From: Acidimicrobiia bacterium
Lineage (GTDB): Bacteria; Actinomycetota; Acidimicrobiia; Acidimicrobiales; Aldehydirespiratoraceae
NCBI GenBank assembly: GCA_024421095.1
Contig: JAHQYM010000011.1
Span: forward strand, 1 to 45,153
DNA length: 45,153 nt
Direction of reading: 5' to 3'
Of this stretch, positions 1 through 8,473 are shown piece by piece (position 1 is the stretch's first letter; the number at the start of each line of letters is the position of its first letter). The notes under the pieces are model-generated. The model saw only the letters and a program-made list of their open reading frames with translations, was not told the DNA's origin and did not search any database. The position numbers were made by a program, and so were the translations under genes.

Positions 1-363
1 ATCATTCACAAGTACTTCAAGGTCCAGGCCGGCGACCAAGTCTTCCTGCGGGAATTCAACAGCACGACTGTAGAAGAGCCCCAAGTCGTCTACTCCTCGC
101 AAAGCAACATGAACTACAAAATCGAACTTGGTGCGGCCAGGGACGCCAAATACCCGTCCGAAGGCCGTCCAGTAGTGGTCTTTCGACGAGAAGCCAACTA
201 CTCGGTGCAACATCTGTACGTGTTGCTCATGCCAGGGGACCAGGGTCATGCTGAGTTGACGAAGCTAGCCGAGGCAGCTTTCAAGGGACGCGGGAATCAG
301 GTTTGTAGGGTGATCGTCACACGAAGCAGCATCTTGCAGGCATGGCCTGCGTGCCCGTTCTAG
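1..363 (+). CDS. C-terminal part of a protein truncated by the window edge; possibly the restriction enzyme of the adjacent RM locus
   Basis: Frame 1 is open from base 1 (IIHKYFKVQAGDQVFLREFNSTTVEEPQ...) into the listed ORF 109-363. Convergent with and overlapping the end of two DNA methyltransferase genes. Restriction role inferred from position only. Confidence 0.45.
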   Translation: MIHKYFKVQAGDQVFLREFNSTTVEEPQVVYSSQSNMNYKIELGAARDAKYPSEGRPVVVFRREANYSVQHLYVLLMPGDQGHAELTKLAEAAFKGRGNQVCRVIVTRSSILQAWPACPF

Positions 364-1229
364 CTTGATTCTTTAGCCATTAGCGCGTCGTAGGGAAGCA
401 CCTTCGGGCCGCGGGTCCTACGATCTGATGGCTTTCCGAATATCAGAATGTGCTCGTGAAGTGTCTTGAACAGGAAGTTGGGAGGGTAAGGGTAGCTTCC
501 GAAGATCGGCCGCTGCGATCCCCATGACCCCCACCGGCCGCCGGTACCGTCCTTAGACCAGATGACCTCGCCGACAACAACGAATCCGAGACCCCTAAGC
601 GTCACGATGAAGTCAGCTGCGAGCGGAAACGTCAACAGACCGTGGTCGGTGTGCTGGCTCACGTTGGCCGTCACGAGGCAAAGTTTGCGGCCTGGCCGCA
701 GAACGCGAAGGCATTCCCTCCAAACGGGTTCGATCTCCTCAAAGAACTGCCGGTAGCCGTCAACGTTCCCGAGATTGGAACCGTTGCCACCATAATCGGC
801 CTTGTTCCAATAAGGAGGGCTGGTGACGATCAAATCGATGCCGTTGTCCTCCATTGAGGACATGCCACGACTATCGCCAACTGTGACCGACAGAGTCGCA
901 CCCTCCTCGGTCGGCGGCGCGTCGTCGATGATCCGTTTGGCGAACATCTCGTTCTGTTCGATACAAACCGCACTCCGGCCGAGTGGGAGCGCTGCATGAG
1001 CCGTGTTTCCGACGCCCCCAAAGGGGTCAAGGACTGTCTCGCCGACAAAACTGAAGAGTTTGATTAGACGATGTGGGATCTCGACGGGAAAGACGGCCGG
1101 ATGATCCGGGTCAGATGTGTTCGCAACGTGCCAAACCGTCTTTGTCCACTCACGCCACTCCTCCTTCGAAACCCGGCTCTTCTCCTTGATCTCTGGTGGT
1201 ACCTTCGCCATGCCTAGTCCTCTCTCCAC
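360..1229 (-). CDS. Site-specific DNA methyltransferase (N4-cytosine/N6-adenine type)
   Basis: SAM motif VLDPFGGVGNTAHAA, catalytic motif DLIVTSPPYW, and LFKTLHEHILIFGK. Start may be the internal MAKVPPE at about 1211. Confidence 0.85.
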   Translation of the reverse strand: MERGLGMAKVPPEIKEKSRVSKEEWREWTKTVWHVANTSDPDHPAVFPVEIPHRLIKLFSFVGETVLDPFGGVGNTAHAALPLGRSAVCIEQNEMFAKRIIDDAPPTEEGATLSVTVGDSRGMSSMEDNGIDLIVTSPPYWNKADYGGNGSNLGNVDGYRQFFEEIEPVWRECLRVLRPGRKLCLVTANVSQHTDHGLLTFPLAADFIVTLRGLGFVVVGEVIWSKDGTGGRWGSWGSQRPIFGSYPYPPNFLFKTLHEHILIFGKPSDRRTRGPKVLPYDALMAKESS

Positions 1230-3463
1230 GATGCAAGCGCTCGTTGCAGACCGTAGTCGTTGTCGCTGCGTCCCGCAGTGGTCAGTTCGCGGACGAACTC
1301 TCTGAGTTCATCTGCGAAACTGATCGGAAGCCCAAACGCTTCAAGGAGAGTCCGGTCTGCTAAGTTGAGCAGGTCAGGGCTAGCGTGTGGGCAATAGGAC
1401 AGAGTTGTTTTCCCGCCGTTGAGGCTGATCACCGGATACTTGACGACTTCGTCCCATAGCGACTGACCGATTCTCGCTAACCGTGGGAGCGCTGGAGAAT
1501 ATTGCAGTTCGCCCAGCATCGGTACATCCTGAAGCCAACCGATCGGTACATGAAACGCGTCACGCTCAACCCTCCAGAGCCAGAACAGCAGCCGGCTGGA
1601 CAGCACCGCGTACACAGTGTCGGCCTCTTCTGGAGTCCTCAGCGTCAGCTCAGACAACGGACTAGCGGTGGGGCTCCCGCCGCTTGCTGTGATCGCGGCG
1701 GGCGTTCTGTAGACGTTAAGCCAGTTGTACGCCGTTCCAGCGACGTAGAGCGAGCATTCGTCCCCGTCTGCCTCAGCAGCCGACACGCGTCGTCGATCAA
1801 CCAGAAGGGAATCGAGTGTTCTCAAACTCGGCCTCAGGGCACGATACACGGTCGCTTGAGTGTTCGAACCAACTTTGGGAACTCCGTCAACGAAGGAGTG
1901 ATCGCCCATCTCTACACGGGGGATCCGATCAAATAGTCCATGGCGATTGCTGCTGGTCCATCGCATAACCGGACTCGTAACGAGCCGTCTCCGTTCGGTG
2001 GCGTGCCATGTGACGATGGCTGTTCGCTGCTTTACGTCATCTCCGAAGAGAGCGTCTGGCGTTCGATCAAAGAACTCGAAAGTCCAATGCCCACTCGATT
2101 GAATCGCCGCTTCACGCAACCGGCGCACCGGCTCCGTAGTCGAGTACCCGATCGACATTGGTACGACCAGCGCCCCGGCTCCCTCCGGTCGCAACTGGCT
2201 ACACAACAGTTCGACGAAACCCAGGTAGATGTCGGTGGAGCAGTTGGCGGACTCATACGTACGGAACCGGAAAGCGAGATCTGTGAAGTCGGCGTCTTCG
2301 CCGAGCCGGGAGTACGGGGGATTTCCGACGATCACATCGAAGCGCTCCGCCAGCCACGCAACCGGCACCGAGCCTCTCGAGAACAAGTTCCCCTGACCAC
2401 CGAGACCGTCGAGAACGGCAAGGGTGTTGGCGGCGAGAAGCTGCCCTCGGATCCGCCACCAAAGATCGAACACGGTCTCGCCTAGCGGTGGGCGAGACGC
2501 CAGCACGTAGTCGACAAGCAACACGAACGAAGCCATGTCGACCGCGCACTCATCGATGTCGACACCATGCAGACACGATATTGCCTGGTCTGGTGTGTAG
2601 TCGCGCGCAAGAAGCTCCTTGAAAGTTGACCGCAGAAAGACCCCTGTGCCAAGCGCAGGGTCCAGAACCCGTGGGTGAGGCCCAAGCCTCGCTTGGCTTA
2701 GGGCAGTTGAAACGATGTGTTCTGCTACGTCAGTCGGCGTGTAGAAAGACCCCCGCTGTTTACGGGTCGCACGTGCAGTACCGTTGCCGGTACCCTGCAC
2801 GATGTTTCGTCGGTACTCGTGAGGTATCGGATCGAGCGCGTACGGAAGCATTTCAAGGACTCCCTCGCGACTTACCAGTTCGGCAAGGAGCGCCTGTGCT
2901 CGCTCCAACTCTGCTACGGGCATCATCGCCGCCGTTGCGGTAGAGCCAGTGAACCAGCGCTCGGCGTCTAACAGCGAACTCCCACGATCCAGATAGCCGA
3001 GGAGCACACCACAAACCCATGCAGTGACAAGTCTGCGGCTCGCGCGATTGATCGAACCAAGGAGGAGCGCTGAGTTATGGCACGGACCCGGCTCAGCAAG
3101 TACCGTTGACACTTCGCCCAGCGCCACCAGCGCCTCGCAGACGGTCTGTTCGGCTTGGAGCAGGCCCCTACTCCAGCGGGATGCCTCCGTCGTGAAAGGA
3201 CGTCCAGCGATCGCCACGGACCTTGGCTCCCTAGCTTCGCTAAGGGGGCTGGGTCCCAACATCCGTGGCAGGTCAACAACATCCGTCATTGCTAGCTGAG
3301 CATACTCGACAGCCGCCATCTGAGCGCGCGAAATTTTGCGCGAACGGGATTGAACTACAGATTTGGAATTTGACACAACGGACATGGGGATCTCCATTCT
3401 TGGGTGCCGCTGAAAGCCGGAACGGTCAACGTATCGAGGCGGTGTGACAGTGCCCGATATCAC
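1214..3463 (-). CDS. N6-adenine DNA methyltransferase (Type II/IIG-like N-6 DNA methylase)
   Basis: RGSFYTPTDVAEHIV, VLDPALGTGVFL and FDVIVGNPPYSRLG are classical N6-MTase motifs. Start may be at about 3397 or 3385. Confidence 0.85.
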   Translation of the reverse strand: MISGTVTPPRYVDRSGFQRHPRMEIPMSVVSNSKSVVQSRSRKISRAQMAAVEYAQLAMTDVVDLPRMLGPSPLSEAREPRSVAIAGRPFTTEASRWSRGLLQAEQTVCEALVALGEVSTVLAEPGPCHNSALLLGSINRASRRLVTAWVCGVLLGYLDRGSSLLDAERWFTGSTATAAMMPVAELERAQALLAELVSREGVLEMLPYALDPIPHEYRRNIVQGTGNGTARATRKQRGSFYTPTDVAEHIVSTALSQARLGPHPRVLDPALGTGVFLRSTFKELLARDYTPDQAISCLHGVDIDECAVDMASFVLLVDYVLASRPPLGETVFDLWWRIRGQLLAANTLAVLDGLGGQGNLFSRGSVPVAWLAERFDVIVGNPPYSRLGEDADFTDLAFRFRTYESANCSTDIYLGFVELLCSQLRPEGAGALVVPMSIGYSTTEPVRRLREAAIQSSGHWTFEFFDRTPDALFGDDVKQRTAIVTWHATERRRLVTSPVMRWTSSNRHGLFDRIPRVEMGDHSFVDGVPKVGSNTQATVYRALRPSLRTLDSLLVDRRRVSAAEADGDECSLYVAGTAYNWLNVYRTPAAITASGGSPTASPLSELTLRTPEEADTVYAVLSSRLLFWLWRVERDAFHVPIGWLQDVPMLGELQYSPALPRLARIGQSLWDEVVKYPVISLNGGKTTLSYCPHASPDLLNLADRTLLEAFGLPISFADELREFVRELTTAGRSDNDYGLQRALASWRED

Positions 3464-3753
3464 AGCCGCTAAATCTGGAATCCACCGATGGGTTTGTGGG
3501 GTTGACGGTTTGGGGCCGGGTGTTCGCGGTGCTGGTGTGTGCGCGGGCCGAGGAATGGAAAGGGTTCGGGGTTGGGGTCGTGTTGGGTTGGCGGCGCTTG
3601 GGGGCTGTGTCTGAGTCGGGCCGGGTGCTGTGTTGGCCGATCAGTTGAGCAGGGGCAGATTGCGGATCTGTTACCGTGCGCGGGTTATGGTCCACCGTCA
3701 CGGCGATGTGGGTCTGGTGGCTAGTCGGAACTGCTGCAACAGTTCCTCTTGGG

Positions 3754-3837
3754 TCATTCTGCGACCGGGTTGAGGCGGTTCTTGATGCAGCGAAGCAGAT
3801 TGAGTCCCGTGAGGGCCGAGGACTTGGGATTCTCGTC
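3754..3837 (-). pseudogene. C-terminal remnant of an aspartate dehydrogenase-like gene
   Basis: Minus-strand translation DDENPKSSALTGLNLLRCIKNRLNPVAE closely matches the C-terminus of the intact gene at 5556-6530 (ENPKSSALTALNLARCIENRLNPVVI). Confidence 0.6.
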
Positions 3838-4090
3838 ATCGCGAGCGAACGGATGCTCGCCAGTGGGCTTCCGGCGGACACCGATGCCGCTACGGCGACC
3901 AAGGTCGGCTCGGTGGTCCACGCTCTCTGCGTGCGCGACGGGCACCCGGTTCCGCCCTGGGTGATGCAGGCGCGCTCACCGGTGGAGGTGCCGCTGGTGC
4001 CCGCCGCGGATCTGTTGTTGCCATTCGGTCAGCGGATGCGCCGGTGTGCCCTAGCGTGGTGCGGTCACCGGTGGGTCTACTTCTCGGCAG

Positions 4091-4273
4091 CGACCCAGCA
4101 ACGAACAAACCGACGGGCTGCTGCGACGATGGCTACCCAAAGGCACCAACCTCAACTTGAACCCCATACACCTCGCGCTCATCTAAGACGCCCTCAACCA
4201 CATGCCCCGCAAACTCCACAACTGGAAACCTACACAACACGTCTACACTATGCTCTGTCGCAACCACCGATAG
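4091..4273 (+). pseudogene. IS30-family transposase C-terminal remnant
   Basis: Translation RPSNEQTDGLLRRWLPKGTNLNLNPIHLALI*DALNHMPRKLHNWKPTQHVY resembles the IS30 C-terminus (NENTNGLLRQYFPKGT...LNxRPRKxLxWxTP). In-frame TAA at 4184-4186. Confidence 0.7.
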
Positions 4274-4374
4274 AACTTGGCGTGGCCCGGCCATGCTGGC
4301 TGGTCCTCGATAAGGAAGATGCGCCGCAGCGCCGCGAGGTCAGTGGTAGCCGTCCTCTGCTTGTCGTCCACGGG

Positions 4375-5226
4375 TCAGGCTCTCCGCCGTTCGGTTTTGC
4401 GAGGTTTCTGTAGAAAGCCGAGTGGCACCAATCGAGGCACCGTGGTTTGGTAGTTTCTGTAAGTGGGGTACTTCTCGCTGGAGATCTTCTCTGTGAGGGT
4501 TGTTGAACCTTGGAACAGCAGGATCAGGAGGGGGAAACCGAGCCCAGTCCAATGCCAGATTTCGTTCGACGCGGATACGGCGAAGGCGTAGAAGGCTGTC
4601 CACAATCCCATCTCGGAGAAGTAGTTGGGATGACGCGAGAATCGAAACAGTCCCCTATCCATGAAAGGTTCCACCTCGATTCCGTCGGCGAGTCGACGCT
4701 TTTTGGTCTGCTGGAAGCGCCACATCTGCGCGTCAGCGGTGCTCTCGAGTGAAAGGAACATTAGGAACACCGCAGTGGCTAGGTAGTCCAACCAACGCAG
4801 CGGCCGTTCGGAATGAACCCACGCTTGATGGATGGGCGAAGTGAACAGCCAGATGATCGCCATCTGACCGAAAGAGACGAACACGAAGTTGAGTAGCTGG
4901 AACCAGAACCGGCCGAAGCGTTCGCGGAGATAGTCCCACCGGTAGTCCTCTCCGCTGAGCCGGTAGCCGCCCTTCATCGCCAGGTTGGACGTCAGCCGGA
5001 TCGCCCAAATCGTGACCAGCACGGTCATGAGGTTGACGCGTGCAGAACCGAAACCCAGATCGGCGGCAACCATCACGCATAACACCGCCGGGACCAACGA
5101 CCACAAGCGGTCCACCCAGGAATAGTCGTCCGTCAGCAACGAGAGCACCCAACAGAGCGCGGCCAAGGAGACGCACACATACACCGTGTCCCCGTAGGGG
5201 GTGCCCGCGAGAACACTCGGGATCAT
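4375..5226 (-). CDS. DUF1295 / steroid 5-alpha-reductase-like membrane protein
   Basis: Multi-TM protein with FRFSRHPNYFSEMGLW and YRNYQTTVPRLVPL, typical of DUF1295. Confidence 0.85.
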   Translation of the reverse strand: MIPSVLAGTPYGDTVYVCVSLAALCWVLSLLTDDYSWVDRLWSLVPAVLCVMVAADLGFGSARVNLMTVLVTIWAIRLTSNLAMKGGYRLSGEDYRWDYLRERFGRFWFQLLNFVFVSFGQMAIIWLFTSPIHQAWVHSERPLRWLDYLATAVFLMFLSLESTADAQMWRFQQTKKRRLADGIEVEPFMDRGLFRFSRHPNYFSEMGLWTAFYAFAVSASNEIWHWTGLGFPLLILLFQGSTTLTEKISSEKYPTYRNYQTTVPRLVPLGFLQKPRKTERRRA

Positions 5227-5243
5227 TTGGTTGCTCCCCTCAT

Positions 5244-5465
5244 CTAGCCAGGCGCCAAGGTGAGTCCCAGATTAGCGGCGGCGACGACGAGATCGTGGTC
5301 GCCGCTGGCGAAGACTGTGTCCTCATCGGCAACTGTGCGCGCCGCAGCGAGGCGAACGGCATCGTAGCCGCGTAGATGCTGCTCTTCGGTCAAGTCGCCC
5401 GCAATTCGGACCAGTCGTTCGGTGATCTCAATGTGGGCGACTTGGGCAATGAGGTCGTCGAGCAA
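5244..5465 (-). pseudogene. PIN-domain (VapC-like) toxin C-terminal fragment
   Basis: LRGYDAVRLAAARTVADEDTVFASGDHDLVVAAANLGLTL resembles the C-terminal half of VapC PIN domains; the N-terminal half and an antitoxin are not visible. Confidence 0.5.
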
Positions 5466-5555
5466 CGCGACCGCAGAAACAAGCCCTCTGTGGGTCAGCC
5501 GCCACTCAGGCCTGCGGTTGTGTGTTTGATTCGTGGGTATGGGTCTCGTCTTGGG

Positions 5556-6530
5556 TTATATGACGACTGGGTTGAGGCGGTTCTCGATGCAGCGAGCCAG
5601 ATTGAGTGCGGTCAGGGCCGAGGACTTTGGGTTCTCTTTGAGTGGCTTGTTTCGCAGGACGACGGAGAGTTCACCGAATTGTCCTTCGGCGCGGATCTCG
5701 TGTCGGTTGACCATTGCGTTTGGGTCCGCGATCAGCGTCACCCGGGTCGTCTGCGGTCCTGTGCCGGCCAATGCCGTGGTGAGGGCCGCGTTGGCGTTCT
5801 CGGGGAACCGCGAGGCTGCTTCGCGCGCTGTACAGCTGAAGAACGCTTCGGCTCCGGTGAGTGCATGCAGGTCGCACAGATCCTCCGCTGGGGTGCCCAG
5901 CCATGCCAGCGGGGGCTTGATGATGTGATGTTCGACCGTGTCGATGCCGATTTTGCTTGCTGCGGCCAACGCGTCCACACCTCCGAGCGCGCCGGGCGGC
6001 ACATGGATCTGGGCCCCCGCGCGGACGGCCAACTGTGTGAGGTCATCGAGAACGCCCGGTTCCGCGAAGGCAGAGACCGATGTGACAACGAAGTCAACGC
6101 CCTCTGAAAGAGCGGCCCGGCCCCACGGGACGACGGTGTGGCGACCAGCCGCCTCAACGACCATCTCCGCTTCAACCTGACCGAGTTCTTGTGGACGGGT
6201 AAGCACCAGCGCCTCCGGCGGAAGGCCCGAGCGGGGCTTCGCCGGGTCGCGCACCGCAACCGCCACGATCTCCACTCGGGCACCGCGGTCACGCAACAGC
6301 CGGGCTGTCGCTCGGGCGATCGCACCCCAACCCACCAAGACCAGCCGCAACCCGGTTGCCTCGCGTGCCGTGGCGGGTTCTTGGGTTTGTTGGTGGGTGG
6401 GTTGATCGCTACGGACCAGTCGCAACCCGGTTGCCTCGCCCACCGTGGCGGGTGTGCTCACTTGTGCCACAGCTTGAAGCAACCAGCGGGGGCTTCGGGG
6501 GGTTCCTTGCCCGGTTGCACGGCCCCGCAA
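5556..6530 (-). CDS. Aspartate dehydrogenase family protein (DUF108)
   Basis: LVLVGWGAIARATARLLRDRG Rossmann motif; VPPGALGGVDALAAASKIGIDTVEHHIIKPPLAW and a C-terminus typical of L-aspartate dehydrogenase. The first ~60 residues look like a repeat-derived extension, so the true start is probably internal (about 6350-6400). Confidence 0.75.
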   Translation of the reverse strand: MRGRATGQGTPRSPRWLLQAVAQVSTPATVGEATGLRLVRSDQPTHQQTQEPATAREATGLRLVLVGWGAIARATARLLRDRGARVEIVAVAVRDPAKPRSGLPPEALVLTRPQELGQVEAEMVVEAAGRHTVVPWGRAALSEGVDFVVTSVSAFAEPGVLDDLTQLAVRAGAQIHVPPGALGGVDALAAASKIGIDTVEHHIIKPPLAWLGTPAEDLCDLHALTGAEAFFSCTAREAASRFPENANAALTTALAGTGPQTTRVTLIADPNAMVNRHEIRAEGQFGELSVVLRNKPLKENPKSSALTALNLARCIENRLNPVVI

Positions 6531-6742
6531 TGACCGCGGGCACCCAGTTCGTCATCCCAGTAGAAGCGCTCGAACAGCGGAGTCAACCAACTCACGATGC
6601 TGGTCAGGATCGTATCCACGCGATGCACGAGCGGCGGGCCCTCAAAGCGGTGCCACTCAAAGCGATGCCGGTCAAAGGCATCCTTCTCCCGTTCGGGGCG
6701 CAGCGTCAACAGTATCGGTAGGTGTCTGATGGTTTCAAGCAC
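6458..6742 (-). CDS. Hypothetical short ORF in frame with and downstream of the alpha/beta-hydrolase stop codon
   Basis: Open frame with plausible composition (LPILLTLRPEREKDAFDRHRFEWHRFEGPPLVHRVD...). No recognised family. Confidence 0.25.
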   Translation of the reverse strand: MLETIRHLPILLTLRPEREKDAFDRHRFEWHRFEGPPLVHRVDTILTSIVSWLTPLFERFYWDDELGARGHCGAVQPGKEPPEAPAGCFKLWHK

Positions 6743-6772
6743 AGGGTTGAGATCGAAGGGGAAGCGCCCGCT

Positions 6773-7507
6773 TCAGTCCCGTCCGGCCTCGATGATCTTG
6801 GTGGCTAGCAGCTCTGGATTCGAGAACAGTGCCTCGTGTCCGCCGGGCATCGCCACGATGCGGGCCAAGCCCAGCCGGGCGCTGAAGCGTGGGTGCCATG
6901 CGTACTCGCCGTGGGGCATGGCGATGTCCTCAGTGCAGTTGATGTAGGACTTGGCGATGGGCAAATCCCAGAAACGCTTCAGGCTCAACTTGTCCGACAG
7001 GGTCTTGCGGGGGTGAGGGCTCGTCAGCTCGTAGGCTCGCTGGGCTTGCGCGAGGTCCATGTCGTTGCAGAAGACCTCGCGCCACACCACGAACGGCAAC
7101 ACACACGACCCGTCGCCGCGCTCGGCTGCACTGCCGTCCATCATGTCCTTGTAGTGGGGTGGGCTGACATCGTCGATCGACTCGCCGTCGAGCAGCACAA
7201 AAGCGTTCCAGTAGACGAGGCGCTTGATGCGTTCCCCGATCGCCTCGGCGACCGCGGAGATGATCGTGCCGCCGTAGCTGTGCCCCACGAGGACGATGTC
7301 GCTCAACTCGTTCTGCTCAATGTACGCCACCGCCGATGCGGAAGCGGCCTCGTGGCCGATCCTGCGGTCGATGTCGTCCCCGTGGCCGTTGCCAGCCAGT
7401 GTCGGGGTGTGAACGGTGTGTCCCTCGGCGCGGATACGCTGGGCTACGTCGGACCACCCCGACCCGTCATGCCATGCCCCGTGGATAAGAACGTAAGTGT
7501 CGGCCAT
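6773..7507 (-). CDS. Alpha/beta hydrolase
   Basis: MADTYVLIHGAWHDGSGW, nucleophile elbow VLVGHSYGG, C-terminal GGHEALFSNPELLA. Confidence 0.85.
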   Translation of the reverse strand: MADTYVLIHGAWHDGSGWSDVAQRIRAEGHTVHTPTLAGNGHGDDIDRRIGHEAASASAVAYIEQNELSDIVLVGHSYGGTIISAVAEAIGERIKRLVYWNAFVLLDGESIDDVSPPHYKDMMDGSAAERGDGSCVLPFVVWREVFCNDMDLAQAQRAYELTSPHPRKTLSDKLSLKRFWDLPIAKSYINCTEDIAMPHGEYAWHPRFSARLGLARIVAMPGGHEALFSNPELLATKIIEAGRD

Positions 7508-7803
7508 TGAGTCATCCTCCTGTCTCGATGATCGGTCTGTGCCATCTCCCATGCTGACTCCCGTGCCGCACGAGTTCGGCGCGCACAATTATGGGGCTCC
7601 GCATCCCCCGGCGCAAATACCAAACGCGTCAGCAGACCTATCGCTTCTGGTATGAACATGACCCCGGCAGCGTGACCAGCTTTGTTGCGTCAAGGTTTTG
7701 TGTTTCCGCAACGGGGGTGCCGTGCTACAAACCACAAATATGCTGCACGCACGTTTTTCGCCTATTCTGTGAATCAGTTGACGCACCTACAGATACGTTT
7801 GGA

Positions 7804-8367
7804 TCATGAATTGCCGAGTTTGGTCATTGCGGAGTCAACACATTCAGCTTCAACGCTCGCGTCAGGTTCGGATTGAACATCTGGCCAAGAACCGACATCA
7901 AAACCCTGAGCCACTAAACAATCCAATACCAGTTGATTTCGTCGCTCCACTTCCTCGCTTGACAACGCATTTTGAAGACCGAGAGTGTTGTTGATCAACC
8001 AGAAAAGTGTTTGCTGATAATTTTCATATATTGCGTAGTTCGCTGCCGCAATTTCAGACGTTGCTCCGCCGGTAATATTGAATTGCATTCCAGCGTCTTG
8101 CCAGACGGGCGTTACGGTCACTCCCTGAGCGCTAGCACATTCAACAACCTCGCTTGCGGCTCGGTCGGCTTCACCCGGCGTAACGTAAAAATCAGCGAGT
8201 ATCTCTCGTTGCGTTGGTGATGCTGTCGGAAGCGCCTCAAGAATTTGTTGACGCATAACAGACATCATTTCCGCGCGATCGACTTGGGCTTCACCAGCAC
8301 TGCAACCAATGGCAAACAAAGCAATAAGCAACGCGGTACAGTAATGTCTAAAAGTTGAGGGGAACAT
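7804..8367 (-). CDS. Putative secreted lipoprotein
   Basis: Internal ATG at 8367 gives MFPSTFRHYCTALLIALFAIGCSAGEAQ, a signal peptide with a lipobox-like IGC. The rest of the listed 374-aa ORF runs into the tandem repeat. Confidence 0.6.
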   Translation of the reverse strand: MFPSTFRHYCTALLIALFAIGCSAGEAQVDRAEMMSVMRQQILEALPTASPTQREILADFYVTPGEADRAASEVVECASAQGVTVTPVWQDAGMQFNITGGATSEIAAANYAIYENYQQTLFWLINNTLGLQNALSSEEVERRNQLVLDCLVAQGFDVGSWPDVQSEPDASVEAECVDSAMTKLGNS

Positions 8368-8473
8368 ACTTAAGCATACATCATTAACGTTGCGCGTAAC
8401 TTCTTCATGTCCCCATCTCCTTGTATGGTTGGCGTCATCTATCTGTGCTTGTAACAGAGTGTAGTATAGGCGT

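Noticed and set aside
1940-2485. 181-aa plus-strand ORF opposite the N6 methyltransferase
   Set aside because: Antisense to a clearly coding methyltransferase (NPPY motif region); no domain signature.
3676-4413. 245-aa plus-strand ORF as a single gene
   Set aside because: It spans an antisense aspartate dehydrogenase remnant and an IS30 remnant in other frames, so the long open frame is probably fortuitous.
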